Source: Fragilaria crotonensis
Lineage: Eukaryota; Bacillariophyta; Fragilariophyceae; Fragilariales; Fragilariaceae
Direction of reading: 5' to 3'
NCBI GenBank assembly: GCA_022925895.1
Contig: JAKSYS010000277.1
Coordinates: 1-64,000, forward strand
Length of the DNA: 64,000 nt
Numbering within the stretch: the first letter of the stretch is position 1; every line of letters starts with the position of its first letter. Of the stretch, positions 1 to 10,567 are shown in pieces. Position numbers and translations under genes: made by a program. Under the pieces are notes generated by a model, which was not told the origin of the DNA, did not search any database, and worked only from the letters and a program-made list of their open reading frames with translations.

Positions 1-204
1 AATGACATGTTCCGAGCATATAGTACTTGTACTAAGTACCACATACCGCTATAAAATTGATCAATCGGTCAAACGATCGTGGTTTCCCGTCGTACCAGTA
101 ACTTGTACCAGTACTCAAACCTCGTTGTTGCTGATTCACTGATTGCTGATGCACCTGAAAACGAGCGGGGAACATCTTCGACGCGTGTACTTGCTGCTCC
201 AAAC

Positions 205-2458
205 ATGGTGCCCTTAGTAGCGTTCGTCAGGCTGCTTCAGGTGGTGTCGCTGCTTTTCCTTTCTAGCCCGGCGCGGGCATCATCCTCGCTCCTTTCCCAA
301 CCATTCACATCATCCTTCCATAACCTTGCGCACGCTCCGTGCGTCTCTCTTTACACTCGCGATGGTAAACAGGGATGTGGTACCTCGTCTCGCGAGACCC
401 AAACAGGTGTTCTGCAACTTTATCAAGGAGAGGGAAGTCTCGGGACTAACAAAATGGACGCCCCCTACGTGGCGTTGGTTCCTGAAGAGCTCCTAAGCAG
501 GGACGCGATAGAAGATATTCTGTCAAGCAACAAAAAGGAATTGCTCCAAGGCATTCTCGTCACTAACTCATCGAATGTGTCTGAGTTCTACAGTCCAGCA
601 CCTCGTTGTCCCAATGGGAAGAGAACGCCTTCGCAGTACCTCAATTATGGAAATTCCGCCTACGGTTGGAATCATTACAGATTCCCTCCTGCAACTCAAT
701 TTCAAGGGTGTTCTCTCGCGTTGGTGCTGGATCGTGAGGTGTCAGACACGTTGGTCGCAGAATCCGGGAAGGATGTTGTAGCGGAGTTCAACTACTACAT
801 GGGGCCTATCAATGATATCACCTCCCTCGGATGCTTGTCTTGGAAAGATGCTTCTGACAACCAATGGAGTCCCAAATGTTTGCCTCTGGGTGGGCAATCG
901 GTGTGGAGTTACGTACATGAGAATGCAGATACCAACAATCGGAAACTCCAGGATTCCAGCGCCAGTGGGGTGTATTCTTCTTGACCGCCAGCATGGATGC
1001 CACATCTCTATTTCACGATGCCTGCGGCCAACGAAGCCGCCAGCAATATCCTGACCATTCTTATGGCCTCAAAGCTCCTTGGACAAGCGAAATTTACTCA
1101 AATCAACAAGATAGTCGTCGCCCTATTTCAAGGAATCTTACGGTTTCTTGGCAGTCGGCGATTCTGAAAGACATTACCTCATTCACCTGCAACTCCAACC
1201 CTGTGCCGGCTGTTGCCAAGAATCAGACCGCGGAACAAGCTTGTTTGGATCCACTTCGTCCGAGTTTAGAGTTTACCAAAGTTCTAGAAGCTCTGGAACC
1301 ATAACTGGCATGCTGTCAGTCGATCAAGTTGGTGTCTTGACCAGAGTCAAAATCTTTATGTACAATCTGACGGCTCCAACTTTGGAGGCTTTCTGAGTGC
1401 TGTCTTGCAGGAGTTGCTGCCAATGGATACACAATAAGTCAAGTTGCAGTAGACGCTGACGATGACCATTTCAACGGAAACGATGTCACGATTCCGCCCA
1501 CCTTTGACAACACTCCTCTCCTTGACGAGCGGAGCAAAGGTGGCGCCGTCTTGACAGGTTATTCTGAGACTTTTGCAGGAGAGTATGGATCCCACCGAGA
1601 TTCGGTATGGTATCAAGATATTGACCTCGACGCCATTGCGACGGCAGCTACAGTTTAGCGAGCGGCGGTTGCTGCAGCATCGGATGACGGAAGTTTGGAT
1701 TCGGATGTGGCCACCGAGTACGCTCTTCAAGTTATTCCAGATGCACTTCCAGCTCAAGATGCGGATTTGTTGGCTCTAGCTGAGTGCCTTTATAAGGACG
1801 GCAACTGTCCACTCCTGCTACAATACGCAGATGTCGAAGCCGCAACAGAAACGGGCAAGACTGGCCTACATTGTTGTAGGCACTCCGTTAGGAACCCCCC
1901 AAACTATTATACATCTGTTTTCGGCGGTCGGCGCAGCCCTTCGTGTCTGTTAACAAGAATATTTACGGATCCTACGTCGGCGACGAGTACGGCCAACACG
2001 ACTCTGATGCATTCGCGGTCCAGGCGTCATTGCTGGAACACGCCGTTCGAGGCCTCTAAATGACTACTTGGGACGGCCTGCCTCCGCAAGCCTGAAATCT
2101 TGCAAAGAAAACATCTGATTGCGGCAAGGTCGACTACTGTCCTAATCAGGAGGCTATCTGCACTGGTGGCCATAACTGCGTCTGCCGTCAAGCGAATTTG
2201 CATTTGGCCCTTGATGAAGCGCTCACGGCTGCACCCGGCAATTACACTAGTCACTTTTTGATATCTTCCAGCGATGAAGGCGTCAGTGCTCTTTATACGG
2301 AACCCTTTTGGGATGGTGGGGTGGGCATAAAGGTTTATCGAAACTCGAATACAACGGGATCGGTCGCCGCCATGGTGGTTGGTTCTTTAGTTGTTGTGGT
2401 GTCCGTGGTTGCCACGTTGCTCGTGAAGCGAACATTGGTAAAGGAAAAGCTGTATTAG
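205..2458 (+). CDS. NCSTN: Nicastrin-like gamma-secretase subunit, frame interrupted
   Basis: Nicastrin is the large type I membrane glycoprotein of gamma-secretase, the intramembrane protease of the secretory/endosomal system. The ATG at 205 is preferred over the upstream in-frame ATG at 79 because it opens directly into a hydrophobic signal peptide (about 20 residues ending near S-P-A-R-A). The small lobe follows, with a C-V-S-L-Y-T-R-D-G start and paired cysteines. Further on are an M-D-A-T-S-L-F segment and a G-F-L-G-S-R-R-F segment corresponding to the family's DYIGS-region block. The 3' end encodes one transmembrane helix (about 2365-2440) and a short basic tail, as the family requires. 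From about 975 to 2200 the homology moves between the three frames at least six times with no sizeable insertion, so introns do not explain the breaks. Either sequence indels or a decayed gene. Identity is fairly sure; integrity is not. Confidence 0.72.
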
Positions 2459-2609
2459 ATGTACGAGCACCATTGCATTGAATGAGAAATCCCCCTTCGA
2501 CTACGTCTATCGGCTTCTAAAAACGAAAGCAAATGCTAAGTCTTCCTACAACTCTAAACGATTTTCTAGCGTAGTGAAGTTGGCACGTGGCTTGTATAAA
2601 GCTGTTTTA

Positions 2610-4611
2610 TTAAGCATCTTGAGCGTTGGCCTTGCTTCTCCTTGGTTTGGTCACCTTGGCGTTCAGTTTCTTCTTGTTCTTATCCTGCCTTGATGGCGGA
2701 ATCGAAACATGGTCGCTTCGAGGCTTCTTCTTCGTTGGTACCAGTTCAAGATCTTTAGATTTCGTAACTTCCTTTCTTTTTGAGATTCCCTTACTGTCGT
2801 CCGGCGCTTGCTCCTTTTTCTTGGGGGTGTCAATTTCTTCCTCGTCACCATCACCCTCTTCGTTTACCTCAGGTTGTTCAATTGTGTCTTCAGGTTTTCT
2901 GTCACTCAGCTTCTGAATCTTGGCGACAAAAAAGCCGTCCATGTTATGAACATGGGGGTAGAATCTTCTTGTCAGTACAAGACTTGGATGAAATCGCTTC
3001 TGTTGATAGCGAACAAAGCCAGGCTTTCCGAAGTCCAGGCCTGCGGGAATGAGTTTGATGTCCCTCTTTTGAAGCGCGTAGTTCACCACTTCTTCGTTTT
3101 CGTAAACACTGACACTGCAAGTGGAGTAAACCATGACCCCGCCAGACTTTTTGCTCTTGTGATTCAGGGCGTCAATGGCAGCCAAGAGGAGCTCCTTTTG
3201 CAAGTGAGCGCACTTTTGGACATCGAGAATGGTTCGCTGCACCTTGACACTGGGGTCACGACTGATGACTCCGAGACCAGAACATGGAGCATCCAAGAGA
3301 ATTCTGTCAAACGAGTTTGGAAACTTGATGCCCAGCTTGCGACCATCATGAATACAGGTGATCACATTCTTGACACCCAAGCGATGCATGTTCGCCACGG
3401 TTGCCTTTTGGCGCTCTGCCTTGAGATCATTTGCCATAATGACTCCTTTGTTGCGCATAAGCTGGGCAATGTAGGAAGTTTTGCCTCCAGGAGCAGCAGA
3501 CATGTCCATGACTTTTTCGTTGGGCTGCGGAGCGAGAGCCAATACGGGGCACATACTAGCAGCGCTCTGCAACATGTAGTGACCAGACAAATATTCGGGA
3601 GTCGCACCGATTGGAACGGGCGACTCAACAATCTTGAGGCCCACTTTGGACCAACTGGCGAGCGGATCCAATGACACTCCTCGCTTCATCAGGGCAGAAG
3701 CAAGATCCTTGCGTCGAGCCTTGAGCGTATTGGTACGCACAACCAAAGGTCTAGGGCGATCGGATGCGTCCACGAACTCGAGCGTTTCGGATGGGCCAAA
3801 CATGGACATGAAGTATTCCATCAGTTCTGGCAAGTATCCATACAACTCTGACATGTCTACCACAAACTGGTCAGTATACTCACTTCGGGCACGACCGGGC
3901 TCACGACGAGTTTTGAAGTCAGCCAGCACTTCGAGAATGGATTCGATTCGCGATCGAATTTCTGATGGAGGAACAACTCTGTTATGCTCAGACTCAAGTT
4001 CTTCTACTGTGGGAAGGTGAAAGATGGCGGTTTCTTGCGCAATGGTGCGACGCATTTCTTCGTCTGCCTCTTCTTGTTCAATTTTCATTTCCTCATCTAC
4101 TAATCTCGATTGACGCTCAACTTCAAGCTCCTCTTCGTCCATCTCGTCAACTTCAATCTCATCTTCATTTCCTTCCTCGTCATCTTCGTCGGAATCCATT
4201 AGTTGCGATTTCTTGGGTTTCAACCACCTTACGTTGTCATCTGAAAAGAAAGGCTGATTTATCGGCTGCTCCTTGGGGTCATCCTCTTCATCATCATCAT
4301 CATCATCATTATCATCGCCATTGTCACCACCATTGTCATCATCATTATCATCTACGAGACTTTCTTCGTCATCCATGGAATCGTTATCGGAATTGTCGTC
4401 GTTTTCTTCCTCCTCCTCAGGTTGAGGCTCCTCCTTCTTCTTTTGCACAACCTTCTTCGCAGGTTCGCGGCCTCGTGAGCCCGACTTTTTTTGGAGGCAG
4501 ACTCTTGGCAGCTTTGCGGCTGTCCACCTTCTTTGGGGGCTGGTTCTTGACAGCTTTGCGGCTATCTGCCTTCTTTGCAGGCTGCTTCTGGGACGGTGTA
4601 CGGCGCCCCAT
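2610..4611 (-). CDS. NOP2: NOP2/NSUN1 rRNA (cytosine-5) methyltransferase
   Basis: Nucleolar enzyme making m5C in 25S/28S rRNA during 60S assembly. The order is: lysine-rich N-terminus, a long Asp/Glu-rich low-complexity stretch (coded around 4090-4450), the NOP2/Sun RNA-binding part, then the SAM-dependent Rossmann domain. Visible motifs are motif I D-M-S-A-A-P-G-G-K-T, motif IV D-A-P-C-S-G-L-G-V-I-S-R, and motif VI S-T-C-S-V with the catalytic Cys, followed by a Lys-rich tail. The open frame runs to an ATG at 4676, but the ATG at 4611 in another frame begins with repeated K-K-x-D-S-R-K-A basic units typical of the nucleolar N-terminus. The two frames meet at a run of seven A (minus strand, near 4490). 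Six A would fuse them, so I prefer 4611 as the start and read the run as an indel. Confidence 0.88.
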
Positions 4612-4676
4612 GGTGATGACAAGGTTGGTCCGAAATAATGGGGCCTGAAGGTTTCAGATTTTAATTGCTGGCTCAC

Positions 4677-5014
4677 GTAGCAAGGCGCATAACCTGTAAA
4701 AGGACGACCATTCAGACATCAGACTACAGACCCTACTGGTACATGAGTAGAAGAGTACTTGCACTAGTATTGTACCTGGTATTCGTACTTGATGCACTTG
4801 TTGCTTTGTGCTGTTGTACAAGTACTAAGTACTACGGATGTACCTCAAATTCATGAAACAAATAAAGCAACCACGTAGGCCTTGGTATATGTACCAAATA
4901 GCAAAAACACCGTGCTGTCGCCGTGATAAAATAGAGTACTGTACGTCAAGTATACTAAAAACAGTGTGAAGTGTGAATAGTGAAAAAGCACTAAGACAAT
5001 TAACAACAGAAGAA
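4677..5014. other. Intergenic, GTAC-rich
   Basis: About 340 bp between NOP2 and the next weak candidate. It contains several GTAC palindromes (around 4739-4830) and no convincing coding frame. Confidence 0.5.
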
Positions 5015-5710
5015 CTAACTCATGAGATTGCAATTGAGAGTCCCATTCTGCCAAGACAACTTAGTGTTGTGCAAAGAGTTTTTTGTCATGCAGATTGTGG
5101 AGAAGGGGTTCGTGAAGAACATGCTGCTGGACAAAAAGGAGGGGCCGCGCTTAGTAGGCGTCACAACCGCAAACGGAGGCATCGGCCATTTTGCATGAAA
5201 ACAGCTGTTCGGCAGGAGACACCGCCTTGCCGGGATCGTCACGATTTCCTCGGCCATCTCCTCTCCCACCTTTTCTTGTGAAACCTTGGGTGTCTCGATC
5301 TGGAATCGATTGTGCGTGTTGTATGTACTCGTCGACCTTCGCCTCCGTGATTTGTCGTACTCGTCGACGGACTCGTCGACCTTCGCCGTCTTGGCATATC
5401 CCGTCATTTGTCATGGGATGGCTTGAATTCGTTCAACAAGGGCTGCCACAGCCACGGCTGCGGCGTTGATCGCGGCCGTCTGAATGGCGCGGGTGGCCTG
5501 TCCCAAGGTGCTTTTGAGCAAGGAGGCCACTTCGGCCGTGGGGACTTGACGCCAGCAAACGAGGAGGCTCCTCCAAAGAGCATTCCCAGATCCATCAGGG
5601 AGGGAGAGCGGCGGGCGCAACATTATCCGGAATCTGTGTGGCAACGAGGAGCCCGCCAAAGGCGACTCCGGCGGCGAAGCCGCCAATGGCAGTGTCGATG
5701 GTTCATCACC
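5015..5710 (-). CDS. Possible small hypothetical gene, frame unresolved
   Basis: On the minus strand several adjacent frames look protein-like but do not form one ORF. Around 5600-5700 one frame gives a Gly/Ala-rich hydrophobic segment (T-A-I-G-G-F-A-A-G-V-A-F-G-G). About 5410-5510 gives an Ala-rich amphipathic stretch ending V-E-R-I-Q-A-I-P, and 5280-5400 gives a charged Lys/Glu/Asp stretch. A short internal direct repeat (AAGGTCGACGAGT) occurs twice around 5325-5390. GC content is higher than the flanks, as for coding DNA here. It could be a small membrane-associated protein with indels, or not a gene at all. I assign no function. Confidence 0.25.
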
Positions 5711-6602
5711 ATCTCTGTTGAGAGGTGGTTCTTATTTGTGTCACTGTGGAGTGTGGAGTCCGGAGTGGTACTTGTACTCAAGAGTGTCAGGGTACTGCAT
5801 TACAAGTAGAACTAGTATTGCAAAACGTAGAAGAGTACCTCGGGAAAAAAGTTGCATTCGTTCCATATACGAAGCACGTAAAGATACCGTAGGTGCAACA
5901 GATGTTGCAGAACCCAAAATGCTGGTACTATTGTTTGCAGTTCATATGCCCCACGCAAACGCACGAAAAACGTCATCAAGTACCCCTATTATGCAACATA
6001 GTACCAGTTCTAATTAATCCGCAAGATCGGTGGAATCCTATAAGAGAAGTACTACCTCGGTCGCATTTCCGAGGTAATACTAGAGTACCACTTTTGTGAG
6101 TCGCACAGTACATGTAAAGGAGTACTAACTGCTCTGCCACCAGTACTGTAGTACGGCGGACTGCATTGACGTGTACTGGATACTGGATGCTGGATACTGG
6201 ATACTACTACTGCTATGTTCATGTATCTGTTCGTTTTACGCATATACTACTACTACGTGGGTACAAGTACATAGTACATGTAGCTATGTATCATAGTGTA
6301 GCGTACTCCCTGTCACTCTGATACTGTCCTACTGACCTTTGCACTGTCGAGCATGAACGAACTGTATCCATACTATGCATACGAACAGCAGTTCAGTACT
6401 GGTACACTCGCCAGTCGCCAGTCGCCAGCCTCCATGAACTACAATACCGGTAGTGCAAGTACTTTACTCCAATGTCAATAGGGCATCTCGCACGGGTTTG
6501 CAATTTCTTTTGAAAGAGCTACATGATATAATTAGTCATGATTGCTACCAAGGAGTTCTGACCAACGACTACCTTCACATTGTCTCGAGACCCAGACCTT
6601 CA
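5711..6602. other. Intergenic, GTAC-rich with TACTGGA microrepeats
   Basis: About 890 bp without a convincing gene. It has dense GTAC tetramers and a short irregular array of TACTGGA/TGCTGGA units around 6174-6210. Confidence 0.5.
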
Positions 6603-7412
6603 TCACGACCTCTTCGTCTTTTCCTTTGCGAGTTCATAGGGTGGTTGTATAGGAGGCTGAACGGGAGTATTGTCAAAATCTGAGTCAACTGGATAACTCT
6701 TGTTCGCATCCATGTCTACTCCTGTCTTTGAAAACCCTGACAAGTCACCACACGCGATGAACGGTACTACCGATGGATCCAAGCTCCCGATGTCAGCTAT
6801 CGTACCCAAAGGCAATTTGCAGTTCCCTATAAAGTCTTCACACACTACAAACGCTTCACTCGAAGAATTCCTGGATGCCGACGGTTTGGCAACGCTGACA
6901 CGGCGAAAAACGAGTCGCAGTTGGGAATACAATAAACCTACATCCTTGTGTCGGAAGATTTTCGCCACAAAGGTGCCTCCATCGCGCAGCAGATGTGTCG
7001 CCAAGGCCAGGGCACTGAGCAATAGTTGTCCCTGTAAATAGTCGTCCACATCGTGTAGACCTGTGACATCAGGCGCACCATCACACACCACCAAGTCAGC
7101 CTGTTGATTGTCGAAGGCTCTCAGAATCGCATGAGCCGTGTCGACCGACGTGATGTCACCCTGCATACAAACGACGCCATCCAAGGGCGCCATGGGCTGT
7201 AAGTCAACGGCCACCAGTTTCTGAACATGTTCACTCAGGACTTGGGACCAGGATCCCGGAGCGGCGCACAAATCGACAGCTCGCTGAGTTCCTGCCAAAA
7301 ATTTGAACTCGGAATCCAATTGTAACAGTTTAAAAGCTGACCGTGCTCGATACCCCATTTCTTTGGCGCGGCGATAAAACACATCGCGTTTGTCTCTCGA
7401 TAATCGGCCCAT
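6603..7412 (-). CDS. TRM7: TRM7/FTSJ1-type tRNA ribose 2'-O-methyltransferase
   Basis: Methylates ribose at positions 32 and 34 of the tRNA anticodon loop in the cytosol (family knowledge). The 269-residue protein starts [18 protein letters not shown], the usual TRM7 opening. It has the SAM motif [14 protein letters not shown] and the complete RrmJ/FtsJ catalytic K-D-K-E set: Lys in S-A-F-K-L, Asp in [10 protein letters not shown], Lys in F-V-A-K-I-F-R, and Glu in S-S-E-A-F-V-V. The C-terminus has P-P-I-Q-P-P-Y-E, typical of eukaryotic TRM7 rather than mitochondrial or bacterial RrmJ. Length is slightly below yeast Trm7. The frame is intact with no intron. It is divergent from the SET gene, with about 450 bp between the starts. 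Confidence 0.92.
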   Translation of the reverse strand: MGRLSRDKRDVFYRRAKEMGYRARSAFKLLQLDSEFKFLAGTQRAVDLCAAPGSWSQVLSEHVQKLVAVDLQPMAPLDGVVCMQGDITSVDTAHAILRAFDNQQADLVVCDGAPDVTGLHDVDDYLQGQLLLSALALATHLLRDGGTFVAKIFRHKDVGLLYSQLRLVFRRVSVAKPSASRNSSSEAFVVCEDFIGNCKLPLGTIADIGSLDPSVVPFIACGDLSGFSKTGVDMDANKSYPVDSDFDNTPVQPPIQPPYELAKEKTKRS

Positions 7413-7862
7413 TGTGATGCTTTCTGAAGAATTCTGGTAGACCTACGCCAAACGTCCGGTCTGGATTCTGGAGAGGGGATATGCCCGAATCAACCGACGG
7501 CGACAGCAGATCTGATCAAGACATATATTATAAGAGATGAAACCAAAACTGATGGCAGGTGCGACAGGTGCGGAATTGCGACAAAAGTTTACTCCTGAGT
7601 CACCAAGATCGACCTCTGAGGAGTACTCTTGTTGTTCAACCTTGCATACTCCAGAACGTCTTCGTTCTGTTTTTGCCCGACACCCTCAGCTGCCATTTAT
7701 TTTCAACTTCGTGAACGTAGTCAGAGAAATAATCAGGGGTATTCGTGCAGCGAACGAAGAGCTGCACTTCATCACGTCCTGGCGCTCCGGACTTCATTCA
7801 TACAATTGGCAATATTGTTCGGTAACTCTCGGGCAAGGGTTCTGAGATCATTATTTCAAAGA
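7413..7862. promoter_or_regulatory. Divergent intergenic region TRM7 / SET gene
   Basis: About 450 bp between two head-to-head genes, presumably holding both promoters. The SET frame remains open upstream to 7629, so part of this may be an N-terminal extension. No specific element is recognised. Confidence 0.35.
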
Positions 7863-8567
7863 ATGTCGACATATTTATCGGACTCGGACCAGAACGCCTT
7901 GAGCGGAAGAAATGCCCTTCATTTTCGAGCCGAACCAGACGTTTCCGTGGCCTCCAAAACCGACAAGACAACAGAAACGATAACCGATGAAACACCTATC
8001 GAAGGACATCGCGCTGAAAAACCCATTCAAATAACGTCCAATATGTGGCCCCGCAAGGGGACAGGCAAAGAAATGAGAAAAGGCGCCTATCGGTCGTCAA
8101 TACACGGTGTCGAAATGAGACAGCTGGACGAATCACACCTTCTCGCCGGCCAAACAGGCCTCTTTGCGGCGACATGCTTCGTCCAATGTGATATAGTTGG
8201 TGAATATTGTGGTGAGGTGGTTCCATCGATGCATGGTCGCGAATACAAGGCTGTCCTAGAAGAGAATGCGACCTTTCCCCTTGGAGTTGATTCGCAACGA
8301 TATGGTAACGAATGCAGAGCCATCAATCACTACGAAAACATCGCTGCTCTTCCAAATGTTGTCATGAAGACTTGTTACGTGGATCAGCTTCCGAGGCTTA
8401 TGATTGTCTGCAAACGAGACATTGCCATCGGGGAAGAGTTCCTTCTTGACTATGGAGATGCTTACGTCAATGCGTTCCTGCAAGGTAACCAAGGAGACCT
8501 GATAGGGTCTTCGACTCCGATTTCTTGGTCTGAGATGGCAGGTAGTAGTACCATAGGGGACGAGTAA
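7863..8567 (+). CDS. SET-domain protein
   Basis: Probable protein-lysine methyltransferase. From the ATG at 7863 it is about 234 residues; the same frame is open from an ATG at 7629, which would add 78 residues. The SET core is visible in the second half: G-L-F-A-A (SET-N), the insert with G-E-Y-C-G-E-V-V, the N-E-C-R-A-I-N-H-Y motif in the position of the canonical N-H-S knot, and G-E-E-F-L-L-D-Y-G-D as the E-x-x-x-D-Y motif. No pre-SET or post-SET cysteine cluster is seen, which argues against a SUV39-type histone enzyme. The knot Ser is replaced by Tyr. Substrate is unknown. The frame is intact. Confidence 0.75.
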   Translation: MSTYLSDSDQNALSGRNALHFRAEPDVSVASKTDKTTETITDETPIEGHRAEKPIQITSNMWPRKGTGKEMRKGAYRSSIHGVEMRQLDESHLLAGQTGLFAATCFVQCDIVGEYCGEVVPSMHGREYKAVLEENATFPLGVDSQRYGNECRAINHYENIAALPNVVMKTCYVDQLPRLMIVCKRDIAIGEEFLLDYGDAYVNAFLQGNQGDLIGSSTPISWSEMAGSSTIGDE

Positions 8568-9266
8568 TAGCAACGTCGTCCTCGTCTTCCAAACTTGTAA
8601 ACCCTCGTGTAGATTTCGATCACGGATATGGAAAAGAAACGGGGTATGGGAATTGAACTGAAAGGTCTGGTACATCACGGTTGTTTACGCGATCCGAGAC
8701 AGCTACATTTCACGATTGCACGGCCGTCCTGGAGTATTTGGTGTCCTTGGGGACGTAGTCTAGTTGTATATTCTGGTTGCAACGCTTCTATCGCTTTGAT
8801 TGCTGGATCAGTAATACAAGTACTGTTTCATATGCAGGTTGGTTGAAGAGTGGAATTGGGAATCTCTGGTGAAAGGTGTTGAAATTTGAGATGCCAGAAG
8901 TACCGACGTACAGACGCCTTCGTAGGGGTTTGTGAGGGGTTCCAGTCATTCTTCTCACCAGCGGTCATTTTCATGACGGTCTCGTTTTTAACGGCATCCC
9001 GAGCATCGCCTGTCGGTCGGTGGTCGATGGGGAGCTTCGAAGAGGTCGAAAAAGTCGAAGGCGCATCCGAATTTATACACTGGGTATGATACACAAGAAG
9101 AAGTTACGGACAGCCAGACGTCAATTTCCTCGCGTTGAGTTAAACCCTTGTATACATATATGATAGGCATCCAAACCAGAGCACAACACAAAAACGTCTC
9201 AGTCAGACTAATTCCAACAGCATTCCTCGAGATAGCTTTCACTTTTCAACCACTACTATTATAACT
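8568..9266. other. Intergenic
   Basis: About 700 bp between the SET and E2 genes, both on the + strand. It must contain the E2 promoter. I see no RNA gene, repeat or credible ORF. Confidence 0.5.
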
Positions 9267-10020
9267 ATGACTGAATATGGAGCCGAGTTGTTGCGACGTC
9301 AATTGGCCGGTAAGGAAGGAAACTTGAGAGAATTACAGACATTATTGGGTCTCGAAAAGAATAGTTCGAGCGTTGTTGATGCCCCGTTCCGAAACGGCTC
9401 AGGAAATTTCGGCAGGACAGAGGTTGCGATGGTTTTCAAATTGGTGTGGTTTGATTCGGTCCGTATTGTTGAATGGACTCGCGTTTCCTTCACTTCCAAC
9501 AGAATTCTACCCTGTCGGACGCCACTATTAAGCATTGTAACTCACCTCTGATCACCCCCCAGATCTTGCCAAAAATCCGATTGATTTGGTTAGCGTAGGA
9601 TTGGAAGACGACAGCAGTGTCTATAATTGGGAGATTCTCATCATGGGACCAGACGGTACTCTTTATGAAGGAGGCTTCTTCAAAGCAAAGCTCTGCTTTC
9701 CATCCGACTTTCCGAACATGCCACCTACCATGACGTTTGTATCAGAAATGTGGCATCCGAATGTCTACGCTGACGGACGAGTCTGCATTTCCATTCTTCA
9801 TCCACCGGGTGAAGATGAATTCAACTCGCAAGAGTCAGCAGATGAACGATGGAGGCCGATTCTGGGAGTAGAACAGATTCTCATTTCGGTCATTTCGATG
9901 CTTTCAGATCCGAACGATGAAAGTCCAGCCAACCTGGATGCAGCAGTTATGTGGAGGAATGACCGAGAAGCTTTCAAGAAGAAGGTTCGGCAGGTTGTTC
10001 GTAGGTCTCAAGAAGAATGA
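9267..10020 (+). CDS. UBC7: Ubiquitin-conjugating enzyme E2, UBC7/UBE2G type
   Basis: Two exons, 9267-9309 and 9563-10020, separated by a 253-bp intron (donor GTAAGG, acceptor CCCCCCAG) that splits an Asp codon. The spliced protein is about 166 residues, close to human UBE2G1. The UBC fold is complete: L-L-R-R-Q-L-A helix, Y-x-W-E-I-L-I-M-G-P, and H-P-N-V followed by the active-site Cys in D-G-R-V-C-I-S-I-L-H. The acidic insertion after the Cys (P-P-G-E-D-E-F and the following 9-10 residues) is diagnostic of the UBC7/G group, which works in ER-associated degradation. D-E-S-P-A-N-L-D-A matches the conserved C-terminal helix. The intron also carries an open frame continuing exon 1, which is not coding. 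Confidence 0.92.
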
Positions 10021-10567
10021 AGAATGCTAATGCACGCCTAGCAGTGCTCATAGTAGGAAGTAGAAATCTTGGAAAGCCGCTCGTTATCGATGGTTAGTGC
10101 TCTTCAGGTTCCAACCTAGGTGTTCGTCATTTTATGGCGCAGTTCGTCTGTTACAATTACTTTTGCTCCTCACTACCGCTATCTTAGTGAGCGCTGTCTA
10201 TCATGTGGGAACGGACTCCAGATGATTAATGCAGTGAGGATGGTCCAACCTTCTAGTTTTGAGCCCAATCGTGAACATTGACCTTCTCGCATTGGAGCCC
10301 AATTGACATGCGTGATGGAAATAGGCGAAGACCCTTTGTCGGCATTGCTATAAGTGTGGTGCAACCATATGCGCTGAACGATAAAGCAAACCAGCGCCAG
10401 AGCTTTCGAGTCAAATTTGTCAGATAACTTCTAGTAGGCGAGAACCTCAGAACAATATTATCTGATGTAGTTTGACTTTCATGAAAGGTCAGGAGGATTC
10501 AAGAAGACTGTCTTGTGCTTATTTGCCTCCTCTGTCGAGAACTTCTTGCGAGCCAAGAAACCTTCCG
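10021..10567. other. Intergenic between convergent genes
   Basis: About 550 bp between the tails of the E2 and STAND ATPase genes, holding both 3' ends. Nothing else is recognised. Confidence 0.5.

Noticed and set aside
2808-3674. 288-codon plus-strand ORF opposite NOP2
   Set aside because: Antisense to the conserved methyltransferase core; no domain of its own.
4262-4450. Plus-strand His-rich ORF (H-H-H-H-H runs) as a metal-binding protein
   Set aside because: It is the shadow of the Asp/Glu-rich tract of NOP2 on the opposite strand.
7629-7862. N-terminal extension of the SET protein
   Set aside because: Possible but unsupported; no targeting peptide or domain, so the shorter start at 7863 is reported and the alternative noted.
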